Below, piece after piece: positions 9,487-16,156 of a stretch of 22,122 nt of DNA. Both the position numbers and the translations under genes were made by a program. A model generated the notes under the pieces. The model was given only the letters and a program-made list of their open reading frames with translations. It made no database searches and had not been told where the DNA came from. The stretch comes from JAGZHZ01 sp963929865. Its GTDB lineage: Bacteria; Bacillota; Clostridia; Lachnospirales; Lachnospiraceae. The DNA is taken from contig CAWVKK010000046.1 in assembly GCA_963929865.1 (NCBI GenBank), positions 1 to 22,122 of the forward strand. The letters are read 5' to 3'. How positions within the stretch are numbered: position 1 is the first letter of the stretch; the number at the start of each line of letters is the position of its first letter.

Positions 9487-10551
9487 ATGAAGAAAAGAAA
9501 GAGATGCGCTCAAGAAGGAAGAGACGGCAGATTAAGACGGTATGGACTCAAAACGGCAGCAGCGCTGTGCGCGTGCGGTCTGTTTGTGTGTGCGTTTGCC
9601 GCGGCGCTGCGCGCGCAGGAAGAGGAACGGCCGCGGATTGGAGTCTGTGTCTACAATGCATCCGTGCGCAAAGGGATTGTGGAAGCGGCAGCTGATGGCA
9701 AGGCGGAACTGATCGTGGGAGAAGATGTGCGCGATCAAAATCTGCAGACGCGGATGATTCAGGATATGATTGAACAGAATGCGGATGTTCTGATTGTCAA
9801 TGTGATTAACCGGACATCTGCCGTATATCTGATCCGCATGGCAGAGGAAGCAAAGATACCGATTATCCTGGTCAACACGGAACCTTTGCAGGAGGATCTG
9901 CTTCTCTATGAGGACGCGTACTATATCGGAAGCAATCCGGTTAAGATCGGACAGATGTGCGGACAGATCGCGGCAGACTATTATTTCTCCCACCCGGAGA
10001 TGGACAAAAACAAGGACGGAATTCTACAGACGGTGCTGCTCAAAGGACAGGTAGGTCACCAGGACGCAGAGTACCGGACGAAATATTGCCTCGAGACGCT
10101 GGAAAATGCCGGAATACCGGTAGAAATTCTCGCAGAAGACACAGCAGAGTGGGAGCGGGACGTGGCGAGAGAAAAGATGGCTGTGGAGCTGGAAATCTAT
10201 GGACCGCGGATTGAATGCGTGATCTGCAACAATGATCAGATGGCATTAGGCGCGATCGACGCTCTGCGCACGGCGGGCTATTACCAAAACGGAGAAATCC
10301 TTCCGGTAATCGGCGTAGACGGGCTGACTGCTTCGGCGAGGAACGCGCTGGAGGAGGGAACGCTGATCGGCACAGTGCTTAACGATACCCAAAGCCAGGG
10401 GAAAATATCTTATCAGCTGGCGTGTGAGCTGGCGAAGGGAATGCCAGAACAAGAAAGCATAGGCGGCTATCCGATAGAAGAGGGACATTATATCTGGATT
10501 ACGGGTTCTATCATCACACAGCAGAGCAAGCCGCAAAGCGGGGGAATCTGA
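9487..10551 (+). CDS. MglB-like galactose-type sugar-binding protein with N-terminal membrane anchor or signal
   Basis: This 354-residue protein resembles the galactose/glucose-binding protein MglB along most of its length. The EF-hand-like calcium loop DKNKDGILQ (173-181) is followed by VLLKGQVGHQDAEYRTKY, placing His191, Asp193 and Arg197 at the known sugar contacts. Trp222, Asn249 in CNNDQMALGA and Asp278 in VIGVDGL are also in place. The first loop after strand one (IGVCVYNASVRKG) is shorter than in MglB and seems to lack the first Asp/Phe contact pair. A basic N-terminus and hydrophobic segment (about 22-41) precede a possible cut after LRA. AGGAGGGG lies 12 nt before the ATG. It is the last gene of the operon and no mglA or mglC follows. 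A sensing role with the YesM-type kinase is inferred. Confidence 0.85.
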   Translation: MKKRKRCAQEGRDGRLRRYGLKTAAALCACGLFVCAFAAALRAQEEERPRIGVCVYNASVRKGIVEAAADGKAELIVGEDVRDQNLQTRMIQDMIEQNADVLIVNVINRTSAVYLIRMAEEAKIPIILVNTEPLQEDLLLYEDAYYIGSNPVKIGQMCGQIAADYYFSHPEMDKNKDGILQTVLLKGQVGHQDAEYRTKYCLETLENAGIPVEILAEDTAEWERDVAREKMAVELEIYGPRIECVICNNDQMALGAIDALRTAGYYQNGEILPVIGVDGLTASARNALEEGTLIGTVLNDTQSQGKISYQLACELAKGMPEQESIGGYPIEEGHYIWITGSIITQQSKPQSGGI

Positions 10552-10620
10552 CACAAAGAGTCCTCCGGAAGAAAAAACATAGACACAAGAGGAGCGCAGA
10601 CCTCTGAAAGAGAAGGGAAA

Positions 10621-10660
10621 CCGGATCAAGAACGGATGAAAAGGTGGGTTCTTGGTCCGG
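10621..10660 (+). terminator. Terminator-like hairpin ending the sensor operon
   Basis: CCGGATCAAGAAC (10621-10633) pairs with GTTCTTGGTCCGG (10648-10660), 13 bp with one G-U pair and a 14-nt loop. CTTTC and then CTTTT follow rather than a clean T run. It lies between the convergent MglB-like and ImmA-like genes and could serve both directions. Confidence 0.55.
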
Positions 10661-10663
10661 CTT

Positions 10664-11221
10664 TCAGATGCTTTTAAAAATATTGCAGATAATTTTTTCA
10701 ATGTGCCGTTCCCGCGGATCCTCCGCCTGACCGGACAAAGAGAGACGCCTGCTCTTTTCATATGCTTTCTGAAAAGGAATTCTGCACGTCTCCATAATTT
10801 TTTCCGAAGATAAAATTCCGCCGCGCTTTAAAATACAGTCGGGACATGTGTAGACGTACGCGAAATCGTTGATGAACGGGTCCGCGCTTGTGATGGGAAC
10901 GCCGCAGCCTGCTTTGATCTTATGATTTTCTATGTATCCGATGGCAAGGGAAATGCACCACCGGCGAAGCGGTTCCGAATCTTCCGCGTTGACGAAAATA
11001 ATATAACGGCGATATACAGCCTCATAGGTGAGAAAGCCGCGATATCCCCACTTCTCATAGTAGGAATGGATATCTTCGTTATGGTAGTCAGCGAGAAACT
11101 GCAGCGTAAAAATTTTGATTTTGTCTGGATGATAGCTGATCGGAACAGGAAGAGAGGAGACCTCATATTTGATGAGCGCTTCGTAAGCAGAAATTTTCGA
11201 TGATTTTCTTCCAAAAAACAA
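10664..11221 (-). CDS. ImmA/IrrE-like protein lacking the zinc-protease motif
   Basis: The 185-residue product follows an XRE regulator on the same strand, the usual place for ImmA/IrrE proteases that cleave such repressors. The segment YIIFVNAEDSEPLRRWCISLAIG (73-95) aligns by eye with the region of IrrE proteins leading into the catalytic AHELGH helix. SLAIGY (91-96) stands where AHELGH is expected, so both zinc-ligand histidines and the catalytic Glu are missing. Further on, TCPDCIL (125-131) gives a CxxC pair where the family usually has a leucine-rich LLMP stretch. The start is TTG at 11219-11221, supported by AGGAGG 9 nt upstream. The likeliest reading is a non-catalytic partner or ligand sensor of the XRE protein. 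The family assignment is tentative. Confidence 0.65.
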   Translation of the reverse strand: MFFGRKSSKISAYEALIKYEVSSLPVPISYHPDKIKIFTLQFLADYHNEDIHSYYEKWGYRGFLTYEAVYRRYIIFVNAEDSEPLRRWCISLAIGYIENHKIKAGCGVPITSADPFINDFAYVYTCPDCILKRGGILSSEKIMETCRIPFQKAYEKSRRLSLSGQAEDPRERHIEKIICNIFKSI

Positions 11222-11322
11222 GGAATAGATCCTCCTTTTTTCTGTATGTGCAAGATTGGCGCCTGTAAGCTTTGAACGCGGGACTTGCCCTTGCGGAATG
11301 ACAGCGCTTTTCCGGCAAAAAG

Positions 11323-11766
11323 CTATCCCGCCGATTCTTTCGTCTCCTGTCTGGATAAAAGACTTCCAAGATCTAAGGCGGCTTTATCTTCCTCAGAAAT
11401 AACGCTCAGGTTTGCCCCGCGTATTGCGGATATCTGACTGGCGCGCGCATATTCTCTGTCGAGAATAAGAGAAACTGTTTCCTGACCGAAGGAATCAAGC
11501 GAGCGGAACTTTTTGACAATGGCTTCAAATTCTTCGGGGGTAGCACAATTTTGATAAAACCGCTCATCCATTTCATCCTGAAAAAGATAATTGGCGTCAC
11601 ACTGCAAAATCCGGAACAGCTTGTACAGGATGGAAGTCCTGGGAGAATTTGCGTCTGTCTCATAGTTCCCGACAGAGCCTTTGCTTACGCCCAGCAGCTT
11701 GGCAAGCTGCGTCTGCGTCATGCCAAGGCATTCCCTTCTTTCTTTTAACCTGGTGCCGAAGCTCAC
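11323..11766 (-). CDS. XRE-family helix-turn-helix transcriptional regulator
   Basis: The N-terminal XRE/Cro-type DNA-binding domain (about residues 2-57) shows GTRLKERRECLGMTQTQLA, then VSKGSVGNYETDANSPR and LFRILQCDANYL. The remaining 90 residues contain FRSLDSFGQETVSLILDREYAR, a helical segment seen in many Firmicute XRE regulators paired with ImmA proteins. Of three candidate GTG codons I chose 11764-11766, because AGGAGG (11775-11780) overlaps the first (11773-11775) and lies 8 nt from this one; that gives 147 aa. It is followed by the ImmA-like gene and diverges from uppP. A perfect inverted repeat in the shared promoter region is a plausible operator. Confidence 0.9.
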   Translation of the reverse strand: MSFGTRLKERRECLGMTQTQLAKLLGVSKGSVGNYETDANSPRTSILYKLFRILQCDANYLFQDEMDERFYQNCATPEEFEAIVKKFRSLDSFGQETVSLILDREYARASQISAIRGANLSVISEEDKAALDLGSLLSRQETKESAG

Positions 11767-11789
11767 CTGCACCACCTCCTTATGGAGAA

Positions 11790-11818
11790 ATCTTACTACA
11801 AAAAAGAGAAAACGTCAA
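11790..11818 (-). promoter_or_regulatory. Promoter of the XRE regulator gene
   Basis: Reading the minus strand, TTGACG (11818-11813) and TAAGAT (11795-11790) are 17 bp apart. Transcription would begin near 11783, just before the AGGAGG site, giving a very short leader. Confidence 0.75.
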
Positions 11819-11836
11819 GGAAAAAAGACAAAAATA

Positions 11837-11862
11837 CTGAGAATAACAGATTGATTTCTCAG
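11837..11862. promoter_or_regulatory. Perfect inverted repeat, candidate operator
   Basis: CTGAGAA (11837-11843) and TTCTCAG (11856-11862) are exact reverse complements separated by 12 bp. The right arm begins at the last base of the uppP -35 hexamer, so a bound protein would block that promoter. The neighbouring XRE protein is the natural candidate binder. Confidence 0.5.
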
Positions 11863-11879
11863 AAAAACTGTGCTATCAT
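11851..11879 (+). promoter_or_regulatory. Promoter of the uppP operon
   Basis: TTGATT (11851-11856) and TATCAT (11874-11879) have 17-bp spacing, with TG one base before the -10 box (extended -10). It faces uppP and leaves a leader of about 160 nt. Confidence 0.75.
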
Positions 11880-11885
11880 CTGATC

Positions 11886-12045
11886 AAGAGAGGAAAGAGG
11901 AAAAAGACGAAGATCATGCCGGACAGTTTCCTGTATACCAGCAAAAAAAGCTGAGACGCCCATGTCCGGGATGGAAAAAAAGATCCGCGCATATACTGTA
12001 CGGATCCGAAAACGAAAAGACAGTCCGCAAAAGGAGGAGAGAGAT
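11886..12045 (+). promoter_or_regulatory. Long uppP leader with a 12-codon reading frame and dyads
   Basis: The leader holds an ATG frame at 11916-11954 coding MPDSFLYTSKKS, a weak dyad CCGGACA/TGTCCGG (11919-11925 with 11963-11969) that overlaps it, and GATCCG/CGGATC (11982-11987 with 12001-12006). The small frame has only a purine-rich stretch upstream, not a clear ribosome binding site. Attenuation is possible but unproven; no known riboswitch is recognised. Confidence 0.25.
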
Positions 12046-12873
12046 ATGGATGGTGCGGAACTATTAAAAGCTGTCGCTCTGGGCGTCATACAGGGAATCA
12101 CAGAATGGCTTCCGATCAGCAGTACGGGGCATTTGATTTTGTTTGACGAGATCTGGCCGATGAAGACAGAACCGGAATTTTTTGAGGTGTTTAAAGTGAT
12201 CATTCAGCTTGGCTCTATCTTGGCAGTTTTGGTTTTATTTTTTCATAAGCTGAATCCGTTTTCAACGAAAAAAAGCGGACCTGAAAAAAGAAATACTTGG
12301 GAACTGTGGAAAAAGGTGGCGGCAGGGTGCATACCGATCGCGGCGCTTGGAATCCCTCTTGATATGATTTTAGAGACGTATCTGTCGAGTGTTTTTGTTA
12401 TTGCAGCCGCTCTGATTTTATATGGGATTGCGTTTCTTGCGATGGAAAACAGAAAAAAGGATCCTTGTGTATCTTCTTTGGAGAAGCTTTCCTATCGGAC
12501 TGCTTTTTTGATCGGATGCTGCCAGGTCCTCGCTGTGATTCCGGGGACATCGCGCAGCGGCGCGACGATTTTGGGGGCGGTGTGGCTGGGATGTTCGCGC
12601 AGCGTGGCAAGCGAATTTTCTTTTTTTGTGGCGGTTCCGGTGATGGTCGGGGCAAGCGGGCTGAAGCTGGTCAAATATTTTGCAGAAGAGGGAATGTTTT
12701 CGCGGACAGAATGGATCCTGCTGGCAGCAGGGACGGCGGTCTCCTTTGCCGTGTCTGTGCTTGCGATCCGGATGCTGCTTTCTTATATCCGCAGACATGA
12801 CTTTAAAGTGTTCGGCGTATACCGGATCATCCTTGGAGCCGCGATTGTGATATTTTTTGCCGCGGCGCCGTAA
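12046..12873 (+). CDS. uppP: Undecaprenyl-diphosphate phosphatase (BacA family)
   Basis: This integral membrane enzyme converts undecaprenyl diphosphate to the monophosphate, recycling the lipid carrier for cell-wall synthesis; extra activity confers bacitracin resistance. The two signature motifs are present: GVIQGITEWLPISSTGHLIL near residues 13-32 and PGTSRSGATI in the middle, embedded in several hydrophobic helices. The length, 275 aa, is typical. I chose ATG 12046, with AAGGAGG 8 nt upstream; an in-frame ATG at 11962 would add 28 charged residues foreign to the family. It has its own promoter divergent from the XRE gene and is followed at 86 bp by a kinase-like gene without an obvious terminator between them. 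Confidence 0.95.
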   Translation: MDGAELLKAVALGVIQGITEWLPISSTGHLILFDEIWPMKTEPEFFEVFKVIIQLGSILAVLVLFFHKLNPFSTKKSGPEKRNTWELWKKVAAGCIPIAALGIPLDMILETYLSSVFVIAAALILYGIAFLAMENRKKDPCVSSLEKLSYRTAFLIGCCQVLAVIPGTSRSGATILGAVWLGCSRSVASEFSFFVAVPVMVGASGLKLVKYFAEEGMFSRTEWILLAAGTAVSFAVSVLAIRMLLSYIRRHDFKVFGVYRIILGAAIVIFFAAAP

Positions 12874-12959
12874 AAATGGGGCAAGATGGCTGAGAAAAAC
12901 AAAAAAGAACAGACCTGCGAAAGAAAAAATTTGTTGATACAGAAAAGAGGCGTATTTTG

Positions 12960-13553
12960 ATGAAAAGAAATGTTGTGATTAATCGGGAATATGGAAGCGG
13001 CGGAAGAAGCATTGGAAAATTAGTGGCAAACCAGCTTCATATGCCTTTTTATGACAGTAAAATACTGGAGGCATCGATAGGAAAAAACGGGATGACGGGA
13101 AGCTTTCTGGAGACATTTGACGAGAAAGTGATCGGCAGTTTTTTGTATACCCTGTCCATCGCGACAAGCGGAGACCGCAGAGCGATGGAAAAACCGTATC
13201 AAATGTATGCAGCGATTGCGGACACTGTTAAGGCTGCGGCGATGACGGAGCCGTGCGTGTTCATCGGCAGATGCGCAGACCAAATTTTAAAGGATGCGCA
13301 TATTCCGTTTTTGAACGTATTTATCTATGCGACAGACAAAGAAGAAAAAATAAGACGCGCTGTGGAGGAAGGAATTCCCGGCGAAAAGGCAGAAAGCTAT
13401 ATCCATAAAAAAGATAAGGCGAGAAAAGCGTACCAGGATTTCTTCACGCATACAAAGTTTGGCGTGTATACAAACTATGACGTCTGTCTGAACAGCAGCA
13501 GATTTGGATATGAAAAATGTGCGAAAATGATTATAGAGGCTATGGATCTGTAA
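12960..13553 (+). CDS. Cytidylate-kinase-like P-loop protein
   Basis: The 197-residue protein begins with INREYGSGGRSIGK, the modified P-loop of the cytidylate-kinase-like family found widely in Clostridia. It continues with PFYDSKIL, VFIGRCADQIL and FIYATDKEEKIRR, which match the fold's later strands and lid region. ATG 12960 follows AGAGG by 9 nt; the preceding TTG at 12957 is an alternative that adds one residue. It sits between uppP and glycerate kinase, 29 bp before the latter, and is probably cotranscribed with it. These proteins are separate from the housekeeping Cmk and their substrate is generally not established, so nucleotide phosphorylation is only inferred. Confidence 0.82.
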   Translation: MKRNVVINREYGSGGRSIGKLVANQLHMPFYDSKILEASIGKNGMTGSFLETFDEKVIGSFLYTLSIATSGDRRAMEKPYQMYAAIADTVKAAAMTEPCVFIGRCADQILKDAHIPFLNVFIYATDKEEKIRRAVEEGIPGEKAESYIHKKDKARKAYQDFFTHTKFGVYTNYDVCLNSSRFGYEKCAKMIIEAMDL

Positions 13554-13582
13554 GAGGAGCAGGAACAGGAGGCGAACAGAGG

Positions 13583-14734
13583 ATGAAAATCACGGTGGCG
13601 ATGGATTCTTTTAAAGGCAGCATCTCCTCAGAAGAGGCGGGATATGCGGTGAAAACGGGAATCTGCAGGGCAGACCCGGAGGCGGAAGTCGAGGTGTGCC
13701 TGTTTGCAGACGGAGGAGAAGGCACGGTAGAAGCCCTGGTGTCCGGAAAAAATGGAAAAAAACAGAAAATCCGGGTGACCGGACCGATGGGGGAGAGCGT
13801 CTGCTGCGAGTATGGCATTCGAAATGACGGCACTGCCGTGATGGAGATAGCGCGCGCGGCAGGTCTGACGCTGCTGCCGAGAGAAAAGAGAAACCCTCTG
13901 ACCGCCACGACGTACGGAGTCGGGGAGATGATAAAGGACGCCATTGAGAGAGGATGCACCAGATTTGTGATCGGAATCGGAGGAAGCGCCACAAACGACG
14001 GAGGAGCAGGAATGCTCCAGGCGCTTGGGTACGGATTTTTGGACCGGGAGGGAAAACAAGTTGCCAGAGGAGCTGAGGGATTAAAAAATCTGGAACGGAT
14101 TACAGAACAGGCGATTTTCCCAAAGCTCAGACAGTGCCAGTTCCGGGTTGCGTGCGACGTCACGAATCCTCTCTGCGGGGAAAATGGATGCAGCATCGTG
14201 TACAGTCCGCAAAAAGGAGCCTCCCCTTCCGATGCGAGAAAAATGGACGAATGGATGCGGCACTATGCGGAGGTGACAAAAAGATGCTTCCTCAAAGCAG
14301 ACCCGCAGCGGCCCGGAGCGGGAGCGGCAGGAGGGCTGGGATTTGCCTTCGAGACATTCTTACACGCACAGCTGACACCTGGAGTTCAGATTGTGATAGA
14401 GGAGATCGGTCTGGAGGAAGCAGTCAAAGGCGCGGATCTTGTCGTCACAGGAGAAGGAAGGCTGGACGGGCAGACAATCATGGGAAAGGCGCCTGCCGGC
14501 GTTGCGGGGATTGCAAAGAAATATGGGAAACCGGTGATTGCGCTTGCAGGGAGCGTCGGAAAGGATGCCGCGGCGTGCAACGGCTGCGGAATCGACGCCT
14601 TCTTCCCTATTTTAAAGTTCCCTGTTTCAGCAGAGCAGGCGATGAACCCGGAAGAGGCAAAACAAAATCTTTCCGACGCAGCAGAACAGATGCTCCGATT
14701 ATGGAAATGCGCCTGCCGGCAGAAAGCGCAGTGA
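13583..14734 (+). CDS. Glycerate kinase (type II, GlxK/GarK family)
   Basis: This cytoplasmic enzyme phosphorylates glycerate (2-phosphoglycerate in most family members), feeding glycerate, serine or glyoxylate carbon into glycolysis. The 383-residue sequence opens with KITVAMDSFKGSISSEEA and carries FADGGEGT, IGIGGSATNDGGAGMLQALG, the PGAGAAGGLGF turn and DLVVTGEGRLDGQT, all diagnostic of the family; length is normal. CAGGAGG is 10 nt before ATG 13583. An in-frame ATG at 13517 lies inside the previous gene and is rejected. The C-terminus ends KCACRQKAQ. No sugar-acid genes accompany it, so its physiological source of glycerate is not visible here. Confidence 0.95.
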   Translation: MKITVAMDSFKGSISSEEAGYAVKTGICRADPEAEVEVCLFADGGEGTVEALVSGKNGKKQKIRVTGPMGESVCCEYGIRNDGTAVMEIARAAGLTLLPREKRNPLTATTYGVGEMIKDAIERGCTRFVIGIGGSATNDGGAGMLQALGYGFLDREGKQVARGAEGLKNLERITEQAIFPKLRQCQFRVACDVTNPLCGENGCSIVYSPQKGASPSDARKMDEWMRHYAEVTKRCFLKADPQRPGAGAAGGLGFAFETFLHAQLTPGVQIVIEEIGLEEAVKGADLVVTGEGRLDGQTIMGKAPAGVAGIAKKYGKPVIALAGSVGKDAAACNGCGIDAFFPILKFPVSAEQAMNPEEAKQNLSDAAEQMLRLWKCACRQKAQ

Positions 14735-14754
14735 AAAGAAAATGAGATCAGGAC

Positions 14755-14782
14755 TTTGCACAGAGCCTTTTTCTGATATAAT
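14755..14782 (+). promoter_or_regulatory. Promoter of the macro-domain/YkgJ pair
   Basis: A perfect TATAAT (14777-14782), preceded by TGA to give an extended -10, has TTTGCA (14755-14760) 16 bp upstream. It lies in the gap after glycerate kinase and would start transcription about 40 nt before the macro-domain ATG. Confidence 0.65.
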
Positions 14783-14829
14783 GGAAGCAGCAGATAAAAA
14801 TCTGTGAAAAAAGGCGCAGGAGGACAAAA

Positions 14830-15348
14830 ATGGGACTTCAAATCGTAAAAGGAAATATTGTAGAGATGGGGACAGAAGCCATTGTCAACGCGGCAAACAG
14901 TGGTCTGATGAGAGGCGGCGGCGTATGCGGAGCTATCTTTTATGCGGCGGGAGCTAGAGAACTGCAGGAGGAATGCAGCAGAAAAGCGCCGTGTCCTACG
15001 GGAAGCGCTGTCGTGACGGGAGGATACCAGCTTAAGGCAAAGTATATCATCCACGCTGTGGGACCGGTGTGGAACGGAGGAAATTATGGGGAAGAAAAAC
15101 AGCTGATCCGGGCTTACCAAAGCGCCCTTGAGGCGGCAAAAGAAAAAAACTGCGCATCGGTCGCATTTCCTCTGATCTCAGCGGGCATTTACGGGTATCC
15201 CAGAGAATCGGCGATCCGGACGGCAGTTTTGACGATCACAGAATTTTTAAAACAGAATCAGATGGAAGTGTATCTGGTGCTGTTTGAGCTTGAAGCGATG
15301 GCGATGGCGCAGGAAATGTTTCCGCAGTATATCGCGAAAAAAGCGTAA
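14830..15348 (+). CDS. Macro-domain protein (ADP-ribose binding/deacylating)
   Basis: A 172-residue single macro domain with the expected ligand loops: GNIVEMGTEAIVNAANSGL near the start, then the MRGGGVCGAIFYAAG phosphate loop, HAVGPVW, and PLISAGIYGYP near residue 118. These residues bind ADP-ribose; MacroD-type members remove O-acetyl or protein-linked ADP-ribose, which I infer but cannot confirm here. AGGAGG lies 6 nt before the ATG and a dedicated promoter precedes it. The YkgJ-like gene follows after 27 bp. There is no adjacent DarT or other ADP-ribosyltransferase gene, so a toxin-antitoxin role is not supported. Confidence 0.93.
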   Translation: MGLQIVKGNIVEMGTEAIVNAANSGLMRGGGVCGAIFYAAGARELQEECSRKAPCPTGSAVVTGGYQLKAKYIIHAVGPVWNGGNYGEEKQLIRAYQSALEAAKEKNCASVAFPLISAGIYGYPRESAIRTAVLTITEFLKQNQMEVYLVLFELEAMAMAQEMFPQYIAKKA

Positions 15349-15375
15349 ACATTGGACAGACGGAGCAGGAGGAAT

Positions 15376-16047
15376 ATGAAAAGAGAAGTAAGTTTAGAGG
15401 AGATATCGGACGGAAAGCTGTATAGGGCGAACGATATGGTAAAAGCAGACTGCCAGGACTGCCGCGGGTGTTCGGCGTGCTGCTATAAAATGGGAAATTC
15501 TATTATCCTGGACCCGCTTGACATTTACAGGATCACATTAGGGCTTGGATGCAGCTTTGAAGAACTGCTGAATGAAAAAATGGAACTCAATATTGTAGAC
15601 AAAATCATCCTTCCCAACATCAAGATGAGTCAAAACCAGGAGCGCTGTCCCTTTTTAAATGAAGAGGAACGCTGCAGCATCCATGCGCTCCGCCCTTCGG
15701 TCTGCCGCCTTTTTCCGCTGGGAAGATACTATGAGGAGACGGGATTCCGCTATTTTCTGCAGATCTATGAGTGCAAAAAGAAGAACCGCTCTAAAATCAA
15801 AGTGAGCAAATGGATTGACACGCCGAATCTGAAAGAAAACGAGACCTTTGTATGGAACTGGCACGCCTTCTTAAAGGAGATGGAAGAGAAGATAGAGCAG
15901 AGTACAGATGAAAATCTGATGAAAAACATAGACTTTTTTATTCTGAAGAACTTCTACGCCAGACCGTACGACCCGGAGGAGGAGTTTTACCCGCAATTCT
16001 GGCGGCGGCTTGAGGAGGCCAGAAGCTTTGCGCAGATGATGCGCTAG
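15376..16047 (+). CDS. YkgJ-family cysteine-cluster protein
   Basis: A 223-residue cytoplasmic protein with the YkgJ pattern: CQDCRGCSACCYK near the N-terminus, then CPFLNEEERCSIHALRPSVCRLFPLG, then a later YECKKKN. The clustered cysteines probably hold zinc or an Fe-S cluster; the family's biochemical role is unsettled. The start is ATG 15376 with AGGAGG only 3 nt upstream, shorter than usual; the in-frame TTG at 15352 has no ribosome binding site. Short spacing after the macro-domain gene suggests one transcript. The C-terminal 70 residues are rich in charged and aromatic residues and unremarkable. Confidence 0.88.
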   Translation: MKREVSLEEISDGKLYRANDMVKADCQDCRGCSACCYKMGNSIILDPLDIYRITLGLGCSFEELLNEKMELNIVDKIILPNIKMSQNQERCPFLNEEERCSIHALRPSVCRLFPLGRYYEETGFRYFLQIYECKKKNRSKIKVSKWIDTPNLKENETFVWNWHAFLKEMEEKIEQSTDENLMKNIDFFILKNFYARPYDPEEEFYPQFWRRLEEARSFAQMMR

Positions 16048-16054
16048 TCCGCAA

Positions 16055-16083
16055 TTGACAAGGAAAATGAAGTATGGCATACT
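16055..16083 (+). promoter_or_regulatory. Promoter of the ASKHA-ferredoxin/thyX operon
   Basis: Consensus TTGACA (16055-16060), a 17-bp spacer, then CATACT (16078-16083) preceded by TGG (extended -10). The leader to the ATG at 16157 is about 70 nt and A-rich with no evident hairpin. Confidence 0.75.
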
Positions 16084-16156
16084 TATAAGGTACGTGAATA
16101 ATTTAACAGATAAAAAGAGGAAACGATTAAGATAGAAAACGAAAAGGAGAAAAAAA

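Noticed and set aside
11962..12045. 28-residue N-terminal extension of uppP from ATG 11962
   Set aside because: The extension is highly charged and unlike the family, and ATG 12046 has an ideally spaced AAGGAGG.
13540..14196. 218-codon minus-strand frame inside glycerate kinase
   Set aside because: It is Pro/Ser-rich shadow coding opposite a well-conserved enzyme, with no independent start signals.
14830..15348. Macro domain as a DarG-type antitoxin
   Set aside because: There is no DarT-like ADP-ribosyltransferase next to it; the neighbour is a YkgJ-family protein.
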